Position numbers and translations under genes: made by a program. DNA of 64,000 nucleotides from a bacterium (GTDB lineage Bacteria > Bacteroidota > Bacteroidia > B-17B0 > Aurantibacillaceae): contig JAQSCW010000002.1 of assembly GCA_029945625.1 (NCBI GenBank), positions 291,472 to 355,471 of the forward strand. Direction: 5' to 3'. The notes below the pieces were generated by a model. It saw only the letters and a program-made list of their open reading frames with translations, did not search any database and was not told the origin of the DNA. Shown here one piece after another: positions 37,081 to 47,006 of this stretch. Each line of letters starts with the position of its first letter. The stretch's first letter is position 1.

Positions 37081-40000
37081 CTAAATCTCAATACCTACTA
37101 TCAAAACATCGTCTACCTGTTCGTGTCCTGCCTTCCATTCTTCAAAACTCTTTCTAAGGGCTTCCCGCTGTTGGTCGGCGCCCATCAGGTAGATATTCTC
37201 TAAAAGATCATGAAAGCGCTTCACCATAAACTTCTTGCCTTTATCACCTCCAAATTGGTCGGCATAACCATCGCTGGACATGTACGCCATGGCGTTTTTT
37301 GGGGCTTGGAAAGTATGTGTCGTAAAACGACGGTCATGATCTAGCTGCGCACCACCAATTGGGAATTTATTGCCATCGTATTTGGTGAGTTGTTTATTTT
37401 GGTCGATGATCACCAGAGGTCGGTTTGCTCCGGCCCATTTGATCTCGCCTTTTTTATCGTTGATCGCGATTAATGAAACATCCATGCCATCATTGGTATT
37501 TACCTCATTATGGCCCTGGCGAAGAGCGTCCTGCACCCCTTTGTGCAGCATGTCAAGAATCTGACCCGGATCGGTGGTTTCTTTTTCAGAAACGATCTGG
37601 TGAAGTAAGTTGTGTCCGATCATGCTCATAAATGCGCCAGGTACACCATGGCCGGTGCAATCTACCACCGCAAAAATCTTGATCCCCTTTTCTTCCGAAA
37701 ACCAGTAAAAGTCGCCGCTCACAATGTCTTTTGGCTGGTAGAGAATGAACGCCTTATTGAGTTTTGTGAAAATATAATCTTTTGAGGGCAGAATAGCTTC
37801 CTGAATGCGTTTCGCGTATTGGATGCTGCTGGTGATGTCGCGGTTTTTCTCTTCCAATTCGCGGGTACGTTCGGCCACTTTTTGTTCGAGGATTTTATTT
37901 TCTTCAATAAAGGCTTTCGTGCGGTATCTGGTATAAAAATAAACGGCTGCGATAAGCGAAATGATGACGAGAAAATAAAAGAGTTTTGTTTTCCAAAACG
38001 GCGGAATTACATCGATGTGTAATTCGTAAGATTTCTCATTCCAGATGCCATCGTTGTTTGCCGCCTTCACTTTAAACGTATAATTGCCACCCGGCAGTTC
38101 GGTATAGGAAACAAATCGCACGTTGGTAGGGGCCGACCAATCTTTGTCGTAGCCTTCGAGTTTATAGCGGAATTTGTTTTGTCCCGGATCCGTATAATCA
38201 ATGGCCACGAGTTCAAACTGGAAGTAATTCTCTTTCCAATTGAGCTCAAGAAATTTTTTGTATTCGATGAGTGAATCGGTAAGCACATCGGTACCGCTTC
38301 GTTTATAGGAACGTACGTAAGATTGCGGCACGTGTAAATTATCGTGAATAGAGGTTGGACGGAAGGCATTAAATCCTTTTGGACCTCCAAAGTACATCAT
38401 GCCGGAAGTTGAGGTGCAAGCCGCCCCCATATTGTATTCGGTATTAATAAGACCATCTTTAATATTATAATTTTTAAAAGCGATCTCCTTTTCAGGCTGG
38501 GCGGGATTAAATTTCACAATGCCACCATTGGTGCTCATCCAAAAATTATTGAGACTATCTTTAAGTAAAGAATAGAGATAGGTATTTGAAAGCCCGTCTT
38601 TATTATAAAAATTGTAAAAAGAACCATCGGGTAGTAATTTACTTAAACCTGTGGAGGTGGCTGCCCAAATATTACCTCTGTTATCTTCATTCACTGCCAA
38701 AACCATGTTGGAAGCTATTTGTCCTGCCTTTCCTTTATTGGCAAATACCTTTTTTACATCCAAACGGTCGGTGTTACCAAGATCTCCCAATTTCACCAAA
38801 CCTCCATCATTCATACCCAGCCATACTGTGCGTTTAGTATCCCTGAAGATGGTGTTGATACTCAGGTTTGGAAGTCCGTCTTTTTCGGTATATTGTTTTA
38901 CATCAAAGGAGGCCAAATCGATCCTAAACAAACCATCACCAATGGAACCGGCAAACAATTGATCATCAATGATCGCCAAACATAAAATGGTTCCGCCATT
39001 ATCGGACGTAAGGAAGTTCTTTCCCTTTTTTGTGGATTTATCATACCTAATGATGCCATTGCCCCAGGTTCCAATCCAAAAAATATTGTCTGTTTCTTTC
39101 ACTATACTTAGAACTGTGGTTTCTTTCAAAATATTGTCGTGTGCAATGGAAGATCCGGTCGTTAGATTAAGTTCCTGCAATTTACCCTCTCCGCCGAGCA
39201 TAATCGTTTCGTCATTAACTTCGCAGATGGCATAAATATTACTGAAACGGGATTCGTAGTTGTAGTTTGAGTTAGGGAATTTTTGTGAACGGAAGAAGGA
39301 GATATTCACGCCTCCCAGATCGGTACCTACCCAGAAATTATTCTCACTGTCGCTAAAGATACAATTGCAAGGGTTGGAATTTAGAGCTAGTGGGGCATCT
39401 TGTTTGGTGTAAATGTTAATTTCCTCATTCAGTAAGCTGTACACCAATACGCCATAGGCAGTGGCCGCAAATATTTTGTTGTTACGGATCACAAAATCTT
39501 TCACATAATTGGAGCTTTCGCCCAACTGATCAAAAGAGATTTTTTTGCTGATTTCAAAATCACGATCCACTTTAAAAATGCCCGCACCGTAAGTTCCCAG
39601 ATACATTTTACCGCCATAGTGCCCAATATGGGTAATGGACAGGAGCATTTCTTCTTTCACCTGATTTTTAAAATAATCGGGGATCACAAAATTGATTCGT
39701 TCGAGTGTGTTTTTTTTGGTGAGCATCCACAAACCTTTTTCCTGGGTGCCAATGTAAACTACATCGTCAATCCGCTCAATGGTTTTTACACTCACTTTAC
39801 CTTCCTCTTTAAAATAGGGATTTTTTATTTTTTTGGTAGTGATGTTAATTGAAAACAGTCCGGCCTCAGTGCCCACCAAAACATTTTCGGTATCTACTTT
39901 AAAAATGGTGTTAATTTTTGATTCGAGGCGCCCATCTGCTTTTTCGAGGGTGGAAAATTTTTCGGTGATGGGGTCAAAAAAATCAAGTCCTTCACGTGTA

Positions 40001-40296
40001 CCCACCATAATAAGATTGGGGGACACTTGCTTTAGTGTGGTGATGTCGGAGCATGACAGGGAATTTGGATTCGTGGGATCGTTTCGAAAGGTTTTGATTT
40101 GGTACCCATCGTATTTATTTAACCCGTCTTGCGTGGCGAACCACATAAATCCGAGTTGATCCTGAATGATGGCTTTCACCGAATTGGTGCTTAAGCCGTC
40201 TTCACTTGTAATATGTTTGAAGCGTAATTGCTGAGCAGAACTTGCCACTGAATACAGCAGCACTGTCCACAAAATGATATGGCGGTGGGTTTTCAA
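37081..40296 (-). CDS. Membrane sensor phosphatase: two-component-type propeller plus SpoIIE/PP2C
   Basis: This 1,071-residue protein has a signal peptide (about 1-22), a large periplasmic region of Reg_prop beta-propeller repeats (about 25-690; recurrent W-x-GT/D-x-GL and N-x-I-x-x-IF units), a Y_Y_Y domain (about 700-765), one TM helix (about 770-790), a coiled coil (about 795-830) and a cytoplasmic SpoIIE-type PP2C domain (about 850-1071). The PP2C metal residues are visible: SGDFYWF, VDCTGHGVPGAFM near 875-887, DGMDVS near 938, SSDGYADQ near 1006 and VDDV near 1063. It replaces SiaA as the phosphatase of this operon and should dephosphorylate SiaC. Confidence 0.93.
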   Translation of the reverse strand: MKTHRHIILWTVLLYSVASSAQQLRFKHITSEDGLSTNSVKAIIQDQLGFMWFATQDGLNKYDGYQIKTFRNDPTNPNSLSCSDITTLKQVSPNLIMVGTREGLDFFDPITEKFSTLEKADGRLESKINTIFKVDTENVLVGTEAGLFSINITTKKIKNPYFKEEGKVSVKTIERIDDVVYIGTQEKGLWMLTKKNTLERINFVIPDYFKNQVKEEMLLSITHIGHYGGKMYLGTYGAGIFKVDRDFEISKKISFDQLGESSNYVKDFVIRNNKIFAATAYGVLVYSLLNEEINIYTKQDAPLALNSNPCNCIFSDSENNFWVGTDLGGVNISFFRSQKFPNSNYNYESRFSNIYAICEVNDETIMLGGEGKLQELNLTTGSSIAHDNILKETTVLSIVKETDNIFWIGTWGNGIIRYDKSTKKGKNFLTSDNGGTILCLAIIDDQLFAGSIGDGLFRIDLASFDVKQYTEKDGLPNLSINTIFRDTKRTVWLGMNDGGLVKLGDLGNTDRLDVKKVFANKGKAGQIASNMVLAVNEDNRGNIWAATSTGLSKLLPDGSFYNFYNKDGLSNTYLYSLLKDSLNNFWMSTNGGIVKFNPAQPEKEIAFKNYNIKDGLINTEYNMGAACTSTSGMMYFGGPKGFNAFRPTSIHDNLHVPQSYVRSYKRSGTDVLTDSLIEYKKFLELNWKENYFQFELVAIDYTDPGQNKFRYKLEGYDKDWSAPTNVRFVSYTELPGGNYTFKVKAANNDGIWNEKSYELHIDVIPPFWKTKLFYFLVIISLIAAVYFYTRYRTKAFIEENKILEQKVAERTRELEEKNRDITSSIQYAKRIQEAILPSKDYIFTKLNKAFILYQPKDIVSGDFYWFSEEKGIKIFAVVDCTGHGVPGAFMSMIGHNLLHQIVSEKETTDPGQILDMLHKGVQDALRQGHNEVNTNDGMDVSLIAINDKKGEIKWAGANRPLVIIDQNKQLTKYDGNKFPIGGAQLDHDRRFTTHTFQAPKNAMAYMSSDGYADQFGGDKGKKFMVKRFHDLLENIYLMGADQQREALRKSFEEWKAGHEQVDDVLIVGIEI

Positions 40297-40414
40297 TTTT
40301 TTTTAACGAAGGTAATTATTTTTTTAAGAAAGCAAAATGAGGGAAATCGTTTTGCAGGATGATCCTGGTCTTTATTTAGGTTAGACCACGCACCAATGAT
40401 GCCATAAGTTTATT

Positions 40415-40422
40415 TATATTTA
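40415..40422 (+). promoter_or_regulatory. Possible -7 box of the glycosyltransferase gene
   Basis: TATATTTA differs from consensus at the last base and ends nine bases before the ATG at 40432, predicting a very short leader. Confidence 0.3.
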
Positions 40423-40431
40423 CGCCAAACC

Positions 40432-41610
40432 ATGCCACGAGTTCTCCGCATCATAAACCGCTTTAATTTAGGCGGTATTACTTATAATGTTTCTTTTCTG
40501 AGCAGGTATTTACCCAAGGAATATGAAACTCTTCTGATAGGGGGTCCGGAGGAAGATCAGGAACAAAGTTCTCTGTATATTCCCGAATCGTTGGGACTAC
40601 AGCCCATTCTGGTGAAAGAAATGAGGAGAAGCCTCAACCCGATTAATGATGTGAGAGCCTTCTTCAAAATTAGGTCCATTGTAAAGGAGTTTGACCCCGA
40701 AATAGTGCATACGCATGCCAGTAAAGCAGGGGCCATAGGACGTTTGGCTGCTTTGAGTTGCGGCGTTCCTGTAATTGTTCATACGTTCCACGGGCATGTG
40801 TTTGAGGGCTATTTTGGGAAGACAAAAACAGATGTTTTTAAACGCATTGAACGTTACCTTTGCTCAAAAAGCACGGCTGTTGTGGCCATCAGTGAAAAAC
40901 AAAAATTTGAATTATGTGAGGTGCATCACATTTGCGACCCCGCCAAAACTTTTGTGATTCCTCTGGGCTTTGATCTGCATAAATTTCAGGAAGGTCAACG
41001 TGGCAAACGATCGGCATTTCGAGAAAAATATGCACTGGATGAAGATGAGTTGGCCATTGTAATTATTGGAAGACTGGCCCCTATAAAAAATCACAAGTTG
41101 TTTTTGGACGCGGTTGAGCATGCGTTTAAGAATACGAAAAAGAAAATACGTGCCTTTATTATAGGTGACGGGGAAACAAAAGAAGACCTCATTGCCTATT
41201 GCAAGAACAAACAACTCCCCTACTCCTTTACGGCGGGCGAAAAAGTACTGATTACTTTTACCGGATGGATCAAAGAAGCGGATGTGGCATTGGCGGGAAG
41301 TGATCTTGTGTGTTTAACTTCCCTGAATGAGGGGACTCCCGTGAGTTTGATAGAAGCTCAGGCAGCCTCTAAATATATAATCAGTACCAATGTGGGCGGA
41401 ATCAACGACATTTTGGATCCGGCATGTGGTTTGCTTTCTGAACCAGGTGACACGGCAGGTTTTGAACGAAATCTGGTTTATGCCATTTCTCATTTTGAAG
41501 AAGTAACTGCAAAGGCAGGAGCAGCTGCCCAAAAGGTTTTGCAGCATTTTAGTTATGCGCGTTTGTGCAAGGATATGGACGAACTCTATGTGTCTTTGAA
41601 AAAAAAGTGA
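40432..41610 (+). CDS. GT4-family (GT-B) glycosyltransferase
   Basis: This 392-residue protein begins RVLRIINRFNLGGITYNVSF, the usual GT4 acceptor-side loop. It has HTHASKAGAIGRLAA near 99-113, a C-terminal donor-binding half starting at VIIGRLAPIKNH (about 210), and the conserved SLNEGTPVSLIEAQA segment near 296-310 (the EX7E region). It probably adds a sugar to a cell-surface glycan at the cytoplasmic face. It stands alone, with no polysaccharide cluster around it, so donor and acceptor are unknown. Confidence 0.9.
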   Translation: MPRVLRIINRFNLGGITYNVSFLSRYLPKEYETLLIGGPEEDQEQSSLYIPESLGLQPILVKEMRRSLNPINDVRAFFKIRSIVKEFDPEIVHTHASKAGAIGRLAALSCGVPVIVHTFHGHVFEGYFGKTKTDVFKRIERYLCSKSTAVVAISEKQKFELCEVHHICDPAKTFVIPLGFDLHKFQEGQRGKRSAFREKYALDEDELAIVIIGRLAPIKNHKLFLDAVEHAFKNTKKKIRAFIIGDGETKEDLIAYCKNKQLPYSFTAGEKVLITFTGWIKEADVALAGSDLVCLTSLNEGTPVSLIEAQAASKYIISTNVGGINDILDPACGLLSEPGDTAGFERNLVYAISHFEEVTAKAGAAAQKVLQHFSYARLCKDMDELYVSLKKK

Positions 41611-41650
41611 ACCAGCTTTATCTCCAAAAAACAAACAGTTAACAAATTTC

Positions 41651-43423
41651 CTAATTCACCATCAATTCGAAAGGCATCCGAGCTTGTACCCCTTGAAGAC
41701 GTAACAAACTTTGAACCTGCTTAAAATACGTGTAAAGTGGTCCGAGATTATTTTGCATAATTCGTGATTCGAGTTCACTTTCTTTTTTACCCAGGAGGCC
41801 ATCCAGAGGCCCTTTTTGGAGGGGTAATTCGGTAATCTTATAGTCTTTAAGATTCGCTTTTTTAGCGGCATAAGCGATGGCGTCGTTAAGACCTCCTAAT
41901 TCGTCAATTAAATTGATGGAAAGAGCATCGGTGCCTGTCCACACTCTACCCTGCCCAATACTATCTACTTCGGCCTGGGTCATTTTTCTGCCTTCGGCCA
42001 CACGTTTGGTAAATGTATCGTATACTTTTTCGACACTGGTTTGTATGAAATTATATTCCACCGGGGTTAAGGGCCGGAGGCCACCCATATCACTGTATTT
42101 ATTGGTGTTAACAGTATCTACGGTAATGCCCAATTTAGACTGCAACATTTTTTGAATATTTGGGATGATGCCGAACACACCAATGGAACCTGTGATGGTA
42201 TTGGGTTGTGCAAAAATATGATCAGCCGCGCAACTGATATAATATCCACCACTGGCCGCATAATCGCCCATGCTCACGATGGTTGGCTTTGCGGCTTTTG
42301 CCAAAAGCATTTCACGCCAAATAACATCACTTGCCAAAGCGCTTCCACCCGGAGAATTAACTCTCAAAACAATGGCTTTGATTTTGTTGTTGGTTCTGGC
42401 CTCACGAATTGTTTTTGCCAAGCGGTCGCTTCCAATCTCATCGTCATCGCCTTCTCCACCCGAAATACCACCGGTGGCATAGATCACTGCAATTTTTTCG
42501 GCGTTGAGTTTGAGATCCATTTTACCTTCGTATTTGTCGAGCTCCACAAATTTCATTTTCTCCGATTCCTTCATTCCCAGCTTTTTTTTGATCTGAGAGA
42601 TGACTTCGTCTTCATATTCGGTGGCGTCCACCAATTTATATTTTAAGGCATCTTCGGGGAAACGAATACTCAGGGAATTGGCAAGATCATTAAGTTGCTG
42701 AACGCTCATACCGCGTTGTTTAGAGATCCCTTTTAACATGGTATTCCAAATGCTGTTTAAAAAGGTTTCGGATTGAAGGCGGTTGGACTGACTCATTTTA
42801 TCGTACATAAACGGCTCAACTGCACTTTTAAATTTACCATGACGAAATACCTGCATATCGACTTCCAGCTTTTCTAAGGTATTTTTAAAGAAGAGCAGAT
42901 TCATGCCCAAACCACGCCAATCCATACCCCCTTGAGGATTGAGATACACTTTAGAAGCCACTGAGGCCAGGTAATATTCCTTCTGAGAGTAGTTTTCGGA
43001 ATAGCAATAGATGAATTTTCCGGAAGTTTTAAAATCGGCGAGAAGATCTCTTAATTCCTCAATGCCGGCGAAACCTGCTTCCATGTCTTTTACGCTCAGA
43101 TAGATCCCTTTTACATCCTCATCAATTTTTGCCGCTTTGAGTTTTTTTGCGAGGCTATTCAACCCCAGTCCTTCCTTGGCGGTAAGCGGTCCCAGATCGC
43201 CCAGTTCTTTGAACGGATTTTCTTTTTCGCGTTCATAGAGTTTCCCGCTGAGCACAATTTTGATCACCGATTTTCCTTTTACTAACGAAATATCCGCTTT
43301 GTCGCTATTAAAGGCCGAGCTAATACTTGATTTTACCACTGCGACCAAAATAAGTACTGAGAGAAGAACAGCAATAATTATCCCTAAAATTGATCCAAAG
43401 AATGCCCCAAAAAATTGTTTCAT
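41651..43423 (-). CDS. sppA: Signal peptide peptidase SppA, 67-kDa type
   Basis: This 590-residue serine protease has an N-terminal membrane anchor (about 5-32) and two tandem crotonase-like SppA domains. The general-base Lys lies in KFKSAVEPF (about residue 198), matching K209 of E. coli SppA, and the nucleophile Ser in GDYAASGGYYIS (about 391). It degrades cleaved signal peptides at the inner membrane. Length fits the long, E. coli-like form. It is convergent with the glycosyltransferase, with 40 bases between the stops. Confidence 0.95.
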   Translation of the reverse strand: MKQFFGAFFGSILGIIIAVLLSVLILVAVVKSSISSAFNSDKADISLVKGKSVIKIVLSGKLYEREKENPFKELGDLGPLTAKEGLGLNSLAKKLKAAKIDEDVKGIYLSVKDMEAGFAGIEELRDLLADFKTSGKFIYCYSENYSQKEYYLASVASKVYLNPQGGMDWRGLGMNLLFFKNTLEKLEVDMQVFRHGKFKSAVEPFMYDKMSQSNRLQSETFLNSIWNTMLKGISKQRGMSVQQLNDLANSLSIRFPEDALKYKLVDATEYEDEVISQIKKKLGMKESEKMKFVELDKYEGKMDLKLNAEKIAVIYATGGISGGEGDDDEIGSDRLAKTIREARTNNKIKAIVLRVNSPGGSALASDVIWREMLLAKAAKPTIVSMGDYAASGGYYISCAADHIFAQPNTITGSIGVFGIIPNIQKMLQSKLGITVDTVNTNKYSDMGGLRPLTPVEYNFIQTSVEKVYDTFTKRVAEGRKMTQAEVDSIGQGRVWTGTDALSINLIDELGGLNDAIAYAAKKANLKDYKITELPLQKGPLDGLLGKKESELESRIMQNNLGPLYTYFKQVQSLLRLQGVQARMPFELMVN

Positions 43424-43546
43424 AGTTTATGTTGTTGGTCATGTGCTTTTGCCCGAAAACCCTATATTCGCAGGGAAGAATCGTTATATACACTTGAATT
43501 AGGTGGTAAAATTAAAAATATTAACGAGGAAGTTTAAAAAGATAGT

Positions 43547-44632
43547 ATGAATACGGCTTTTTTGAGTTTGGGCGGAAATCTGGGAGATCGCCGGGAAAAT
43601 CTGAACCGGGCGCTTAGCCTGATTGAGCAAGTTTGCGGGAAGATCCTAAAAACTTCGGGGGTATATGAAACGGCTGCTTGGGGCACGTCGTCAACAAAGA
43701 AATACCTCAACCAAGTGGTGAAAGTATCAACCACGTTAGGTGCCACCGCGCTCTTGACCAATATACATGCCATCGAAAAACAACTGGGGAGAAAACGAAG
43801 TGCAGAACGCTATGCCGACAGAACTATTGATATAGACCTTTTATTCTTTAATTCGGAAATTATTGCGTTGAGACATCTTAGGGTGCCGCATGAGCGTCTT
43901 CATGAGCGAAAATTTGTTCTGTTGCCATTTGCCGAAATAGAACCTCGGTTCATTCATCCTGCTTTAGGAAAAACGATCCAACAACTGCTTAAAGAAAGCA
44001 AGGACCGGCTGCCCGTTAAATTGCTAAAAGCGGTGGCACGGCCCCGCTATATTTGTATTGAAGGAAATATTGGATCGGGCACTACTACTCTGGCTCAGGA
44101 ACTTTCCAAAAAACTTGATGCGAGTTATTTGGGTGAAGCCTTTGATCAAAACAATCTTTTACCCTTGTTTTATAAGGATCCTAAAACGTATGCTTTTCCC
44201 CTTGAATACAGCTTTCTCATTAGTCGCTATGAACAAATTTATTCGGCCCTGAAAAAGGGAAACCACTTACTTGTGAGCGATTTTAGCTTTTATAAATCAC
44301 GTTGGTTTGCCAAGGTTAATCTTACAAAAAAGGAATTCGCACTTTTTAGGAAACATTTTGATGCACTAGCGAAACAACTACCTAAGCCCGATGCGGTGAT
44401 CTACATTTCAACCACCGTGAAACAACTTCGAAAAAACATAAGCACACGCGGAAGATCGTATGAAGAAGGAATACAGGCCAGTTATTTAAAAAGTCTTGAG
44501 AAAGAGTACACGAAAGGAATTCATAAAACGTCGAAAAAAATATTATCTCTGAAACTTCAAAATTACACGCCCGGCAGCCAAAAATCATCAATTTTGCGCA
44601 TCAATAAGTACCTTAAAGAAAATTTTGGCTAA
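43547..44632 (+). CDS. folK: Fusion of HPPK (FolK) with a deoxynucleoside-kinase domain
   Basis: This 361-residue protein has an N-terminal hydroxymethyldihydropterin pyrophosphokinase at about 1-150 (SLGGNLGDRRENL, YETAAWG, DRTIDIDLLFF with metal Asp 95/97). A deoxynucleoside-kinase fold follows from 165 (YICIEGNIGSG, LLVSDFSFYKSRWFAKVNL, DAVIYISTTVKQL, RGRSYEEGIQASYL lid). The P-loop reads GNIGSGTTT: the position that should be the ATP-binding Lys (179) is Thr, encoded ACT at 44081-44083. HPPK makes the folate precursor; the kinase half would normally salvage deoxynucleosides but may be impaired here. Confidence 0.92.
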   Translation: MNTAFLSLGGNLGDRRENLNRALSLIEQVCGKILKTSGVYETAAWGTSSTKKYLNQVVKVSTTLGATALLTNIHAIEKQLGRKRSAERYADRTIDIDLLFFNSEIIALRHLRVPHERLHERKFVLLPFAEIEPRFIHPALGKTIQQLLKESKDRLPVKLLKAVARPRYICIEGNIGSGTTTLAQELSKKLDASYLGEAFDQNNLLPLFYKDPKTYAFPLEYSFLISRYEQIYSALKKGNHLLVSDFSFYKSRWFAKVNLTKKEFALFRKHFDALAKQLPKPDAVIYISTTVKQLRKNISTRGRSYEEGIQASYLKSLEKEYTKGIHKTSKKILSLKLQNYTPGSQKSSILRINKYLKENFG

Positions 44633-44667
44633 CAGCGGTTAAACCTTTAAATTTAAGACTTCCTCAG

Positions 44668-46626
44668 ATGAAAAAAAGTGCACTCACTTTATTGTTTGTT
44701 TGTTTTTGTCTTTTGATGGAGGCGCAGATAGCGGTTATTGGTCATAACCTGCTAAATAATGCAGCGCTGAAGAATACCAAAATTTTTGTGACCTGCGGAG
44801 GCGTGATCACAAAAACCCTAACTACTTTGCAGTCGAGCGATTTTAAAGTAATGCTTGATTTCGGAAAATTGTATCAGGTGTATTTTCAAAACGACAAGTG
44901 TCCGGTGATGTACTTGGAATTAGACGGAAAGAACATTCCCTCCGGTCGATTTGAGCACATGCTTACTTACGAGCTTAATGTACCGTTTGTGTATAAAATT
45001 GATGAAGATATTGATACCACCGTGTTTAGTCGCCCCTTTCACCGCATCCTATATACCGGGGGCACACGACTATGTGACGACAGTTTGTATAACAGAGAAT
45101 TTGCCAAGAACGTAGTCAAAAAACACAAAGCCGAGAATGCTGTTTCCCCTGATATAGCGCTTCACCTGCCAACCGTGATACTTGCCGGCAAGGTGCAGTT
45201 GAGTAGTGATGTGATGCTTGCGGTGGGCAACCGACCAATATCGCTCCTTGGTAAAAATGGTGAACTTATAAAATCAAGTTTTACAAATCGCTTCGGGGCC
45301 TTTGCTTTTACAGGAATTTCTCCGGATGGAGTGGGAAAACTTAAGATCGAAGTGAGGGAAAATGAAAACCCCGGTGGACATAGTTTGATGAATTCGAAGA
45401 ACCGCACCGTGTCGAGCTGTCGACCCTCAAACAGCCAATGTGAATGGACCATGGATGACGAGAGTTTGAAGCAACTCATCGATAATAATTTTACCACCAA
45501 TATTGGCGGCAAACTGGTGGCTTCTTCCATGAAAGAAAAAAAATTCTTTGCCGACAAAAATGTGTATTTGTGTAATAAATTGAACACGGTGATCCAGCAA
45601 ACACGCACAAACTTGTTAGGCACCTTTGTGTTTGAGGACATTCGTCCCGACAAAACCTATTTCATTTGCGTAGATAAGTGGGAAGTGGCGCCGGGCGTAA
45701 AGATTGATGTACTGAACAAAGAAGACCGTTACATTTCGACATTTGACACCATTACAGCCGGAAGAACATCGCTGAAATTGAATACGAGTTATAATGCGCG
45801 ATTTAATGAAATATCGATAGGAGATGATGAAATGAAAATGGACGTGGAGGCCACCATATACGGGGATAATGTGAACAACCCCATTGGCAAATTGAAAATA
45901 GTGTTGTTAAACGACAATTATGAACCCATTGACAGTGCGGTGACCGACAACTTTGGCACATTTAAGTTCAAGTATCTCCCATTTTTGAAGCGTTTTTATT
46001 TAAGTGCTGAGAATACCGATAACATTTTAGATGTCTTCAAAAATATTCTGATTTATAGTAACGATGCCAATCTTATTAAGATTATGACGCACCAAAAAGG
46101 AAACCGATTTACCTACAAACCTGTGAGCGCTGATATTACACGATTGAGAGACATTGAAATGGAAGACCCCTGGCTGGAGTTGATCGAGAAAGACAATCCT
46201 GAAAAAGCAGGTTCGGGTGAGGTGCTAATTTCGAAGGGACAGGGGAAAATGGGTCCGAAATTGATTGTAGAGAATATCTTGTTTGAACCGAATAAGTACG
46301 CCATAACCCCTCAGGCGAAGGAGGTGCTTGATAAAGTAATATTGGTGCTCAATGCAAATAAGGCCCTCAAGATCGAAGTGGGTGCTCATACCGACAGCAA
46401 GGGCTCGGCAGCTGAGAATTTAAAACTAAGTGAAATGCGAGCCAAAACCGTTCAAAAATACATTACCGCTTCGGGGATAGAGACTCTTAGGGTGATGGCT
46501 AAGGGTTATGGTGAAACTCAACTGCTCAATCACTGTGACGATAATAGTAATTGCAGCGAAGTAGAACACGCACAAAACAGAAGGATAGAATTTAAAATCA
46601 TAGAAGGATTACAAAACACAAAATGA
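44668..46626 (+). CDS. OmpA-family outer membrane protein with carboxypeptidase-regulatory-like repeats
   Basis: This 652-residue protein has a signal peptide (about 1-19). The long middle contains at least three repeats of a carboxypeptidase-regulatory-like beta fold (patterns of NRFGAFAF, NLLGTFVF and NFGTFKF at the repeat ends). The OmpA peptidoglycan-binding domain is at about 540-650 (ILFEPNKYAITPQAKEVLD, GAHTDSKGSAAENLKLSE, AQNRRIEFKI). It is probably tethered to peptidoglycan with the repeats in or across the outer membrane. It overlaps gldC by four bases (ATGA), so the pair is coupled. Confidence 0.88.
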   Translation: MKKSALTLLFVCFCLLMEAQIAVIGHNLLNNAALKNTKIFVTCGGVITKTLTTLQSSDFKVMLDFGKLYQVYFQNDKCPVMYLELDGKNIPSGRFEHMLTYELNVPFVYKIDEDIDTTVFSRPFHRILYTGGTRLCDDSLYNREFAKNVVKKHKAENAVSPDIALHLPTVILAGKVQLSSDVMLAVGNRPISLLGKNGELIKSSFTNRFGAFAFTGISPDGVGKLKIEVRENENPGGHSLMNSKNRTVSSCRPSNSQCEWTMDDESLKQLIDNNFTTNIGGKLVASSMKEKKFFADKNVYLCNKLNTVIQQTRTNLLGTFVFEDIRPDKTYFICVDKWEVAPGVKIDVLNKEDRYISTFDTITAGRTSLKLNTSYNARFNEISIGDDEMKMDVEATIYGDNVNNPIGKLKIVLLNDNYEPIDSAVTDNFGTFKFKYLPFLKRFYLSAENTDNILDVFKNILIYSNDANLIKIMTHQKGNRFTYKPVSADITRLRDIEMEDPWLELIEKDNPEKAGSGEVLISKGQGKMGPKLIVENILFEPNKYAITPQAKEVLDKVILVLNANKALKIEVGAHTDSKGSAAENLKLSEMRAKTVQKYITASGIETLRVMAKGYGETQLLNHCDDNSNCSEVEHAQNRRIEFKIIEGLQNTK

Positions 46627-46949
46627 AAACAACCGAGATAATTTTTAAAGTGACCGTAGACGAGAACAATTTACCTCACACAATTACCTGGACTTCACCC
46701 GAAACGGGAGATGGCAATGAATGCAAAAGTATGATGGTGGCCTTATGGGACGGGAAGGACAACAGCACCATGCGTATTGATCTTTGGACTAAGGACATGA
46801 TGATTGACGAAATGAAAAAATTCTATCACCAAAACGTGTTTACGTTAACAGACACCTATATGCGGGCTACCGGCGACAATGCTACCGGTGAAAGAATAAA
46901 AGCACTGTTGACAGAAATTGGTAAGGAAAATGGCATCTTAAAAAAGTAG
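46623..46949 (+). CDS. gldC: Gliding motility protein GldC
   Basis: This 108-residue protein matches GldC along its length: an N-terminal EIIFKVTVDENNLPHTITW, the RIDLWTKDMMIDEMKKFYHQ core at 56-75, TDTYMRATGD and a C-terminal helix ending in GILKK. GldC is a small cytoplasmic protein needed for full gliding in Flavobacterium, where it lies next to gldB; here it follows the OmpA-family gene with a four-base overlap. Presence of gldC alone does not prove gliding. Confidence 0.93.
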   Translation: MKTTEIIFKVTVDENNLPHTITWTSPETGDGNECKSMMVALWDGKDNSTMRIDLWTKDMMIDEMKKFYHQNVFTLTDTYMRATGDNATGERIKALLTEIGKENGILKK

Positions 46950-47006
46950 TTGTCAATTATTTTCCGGGTACCAAAGAACTCGGTAGATCTCTGCTCGTAA
47001 AGAATA

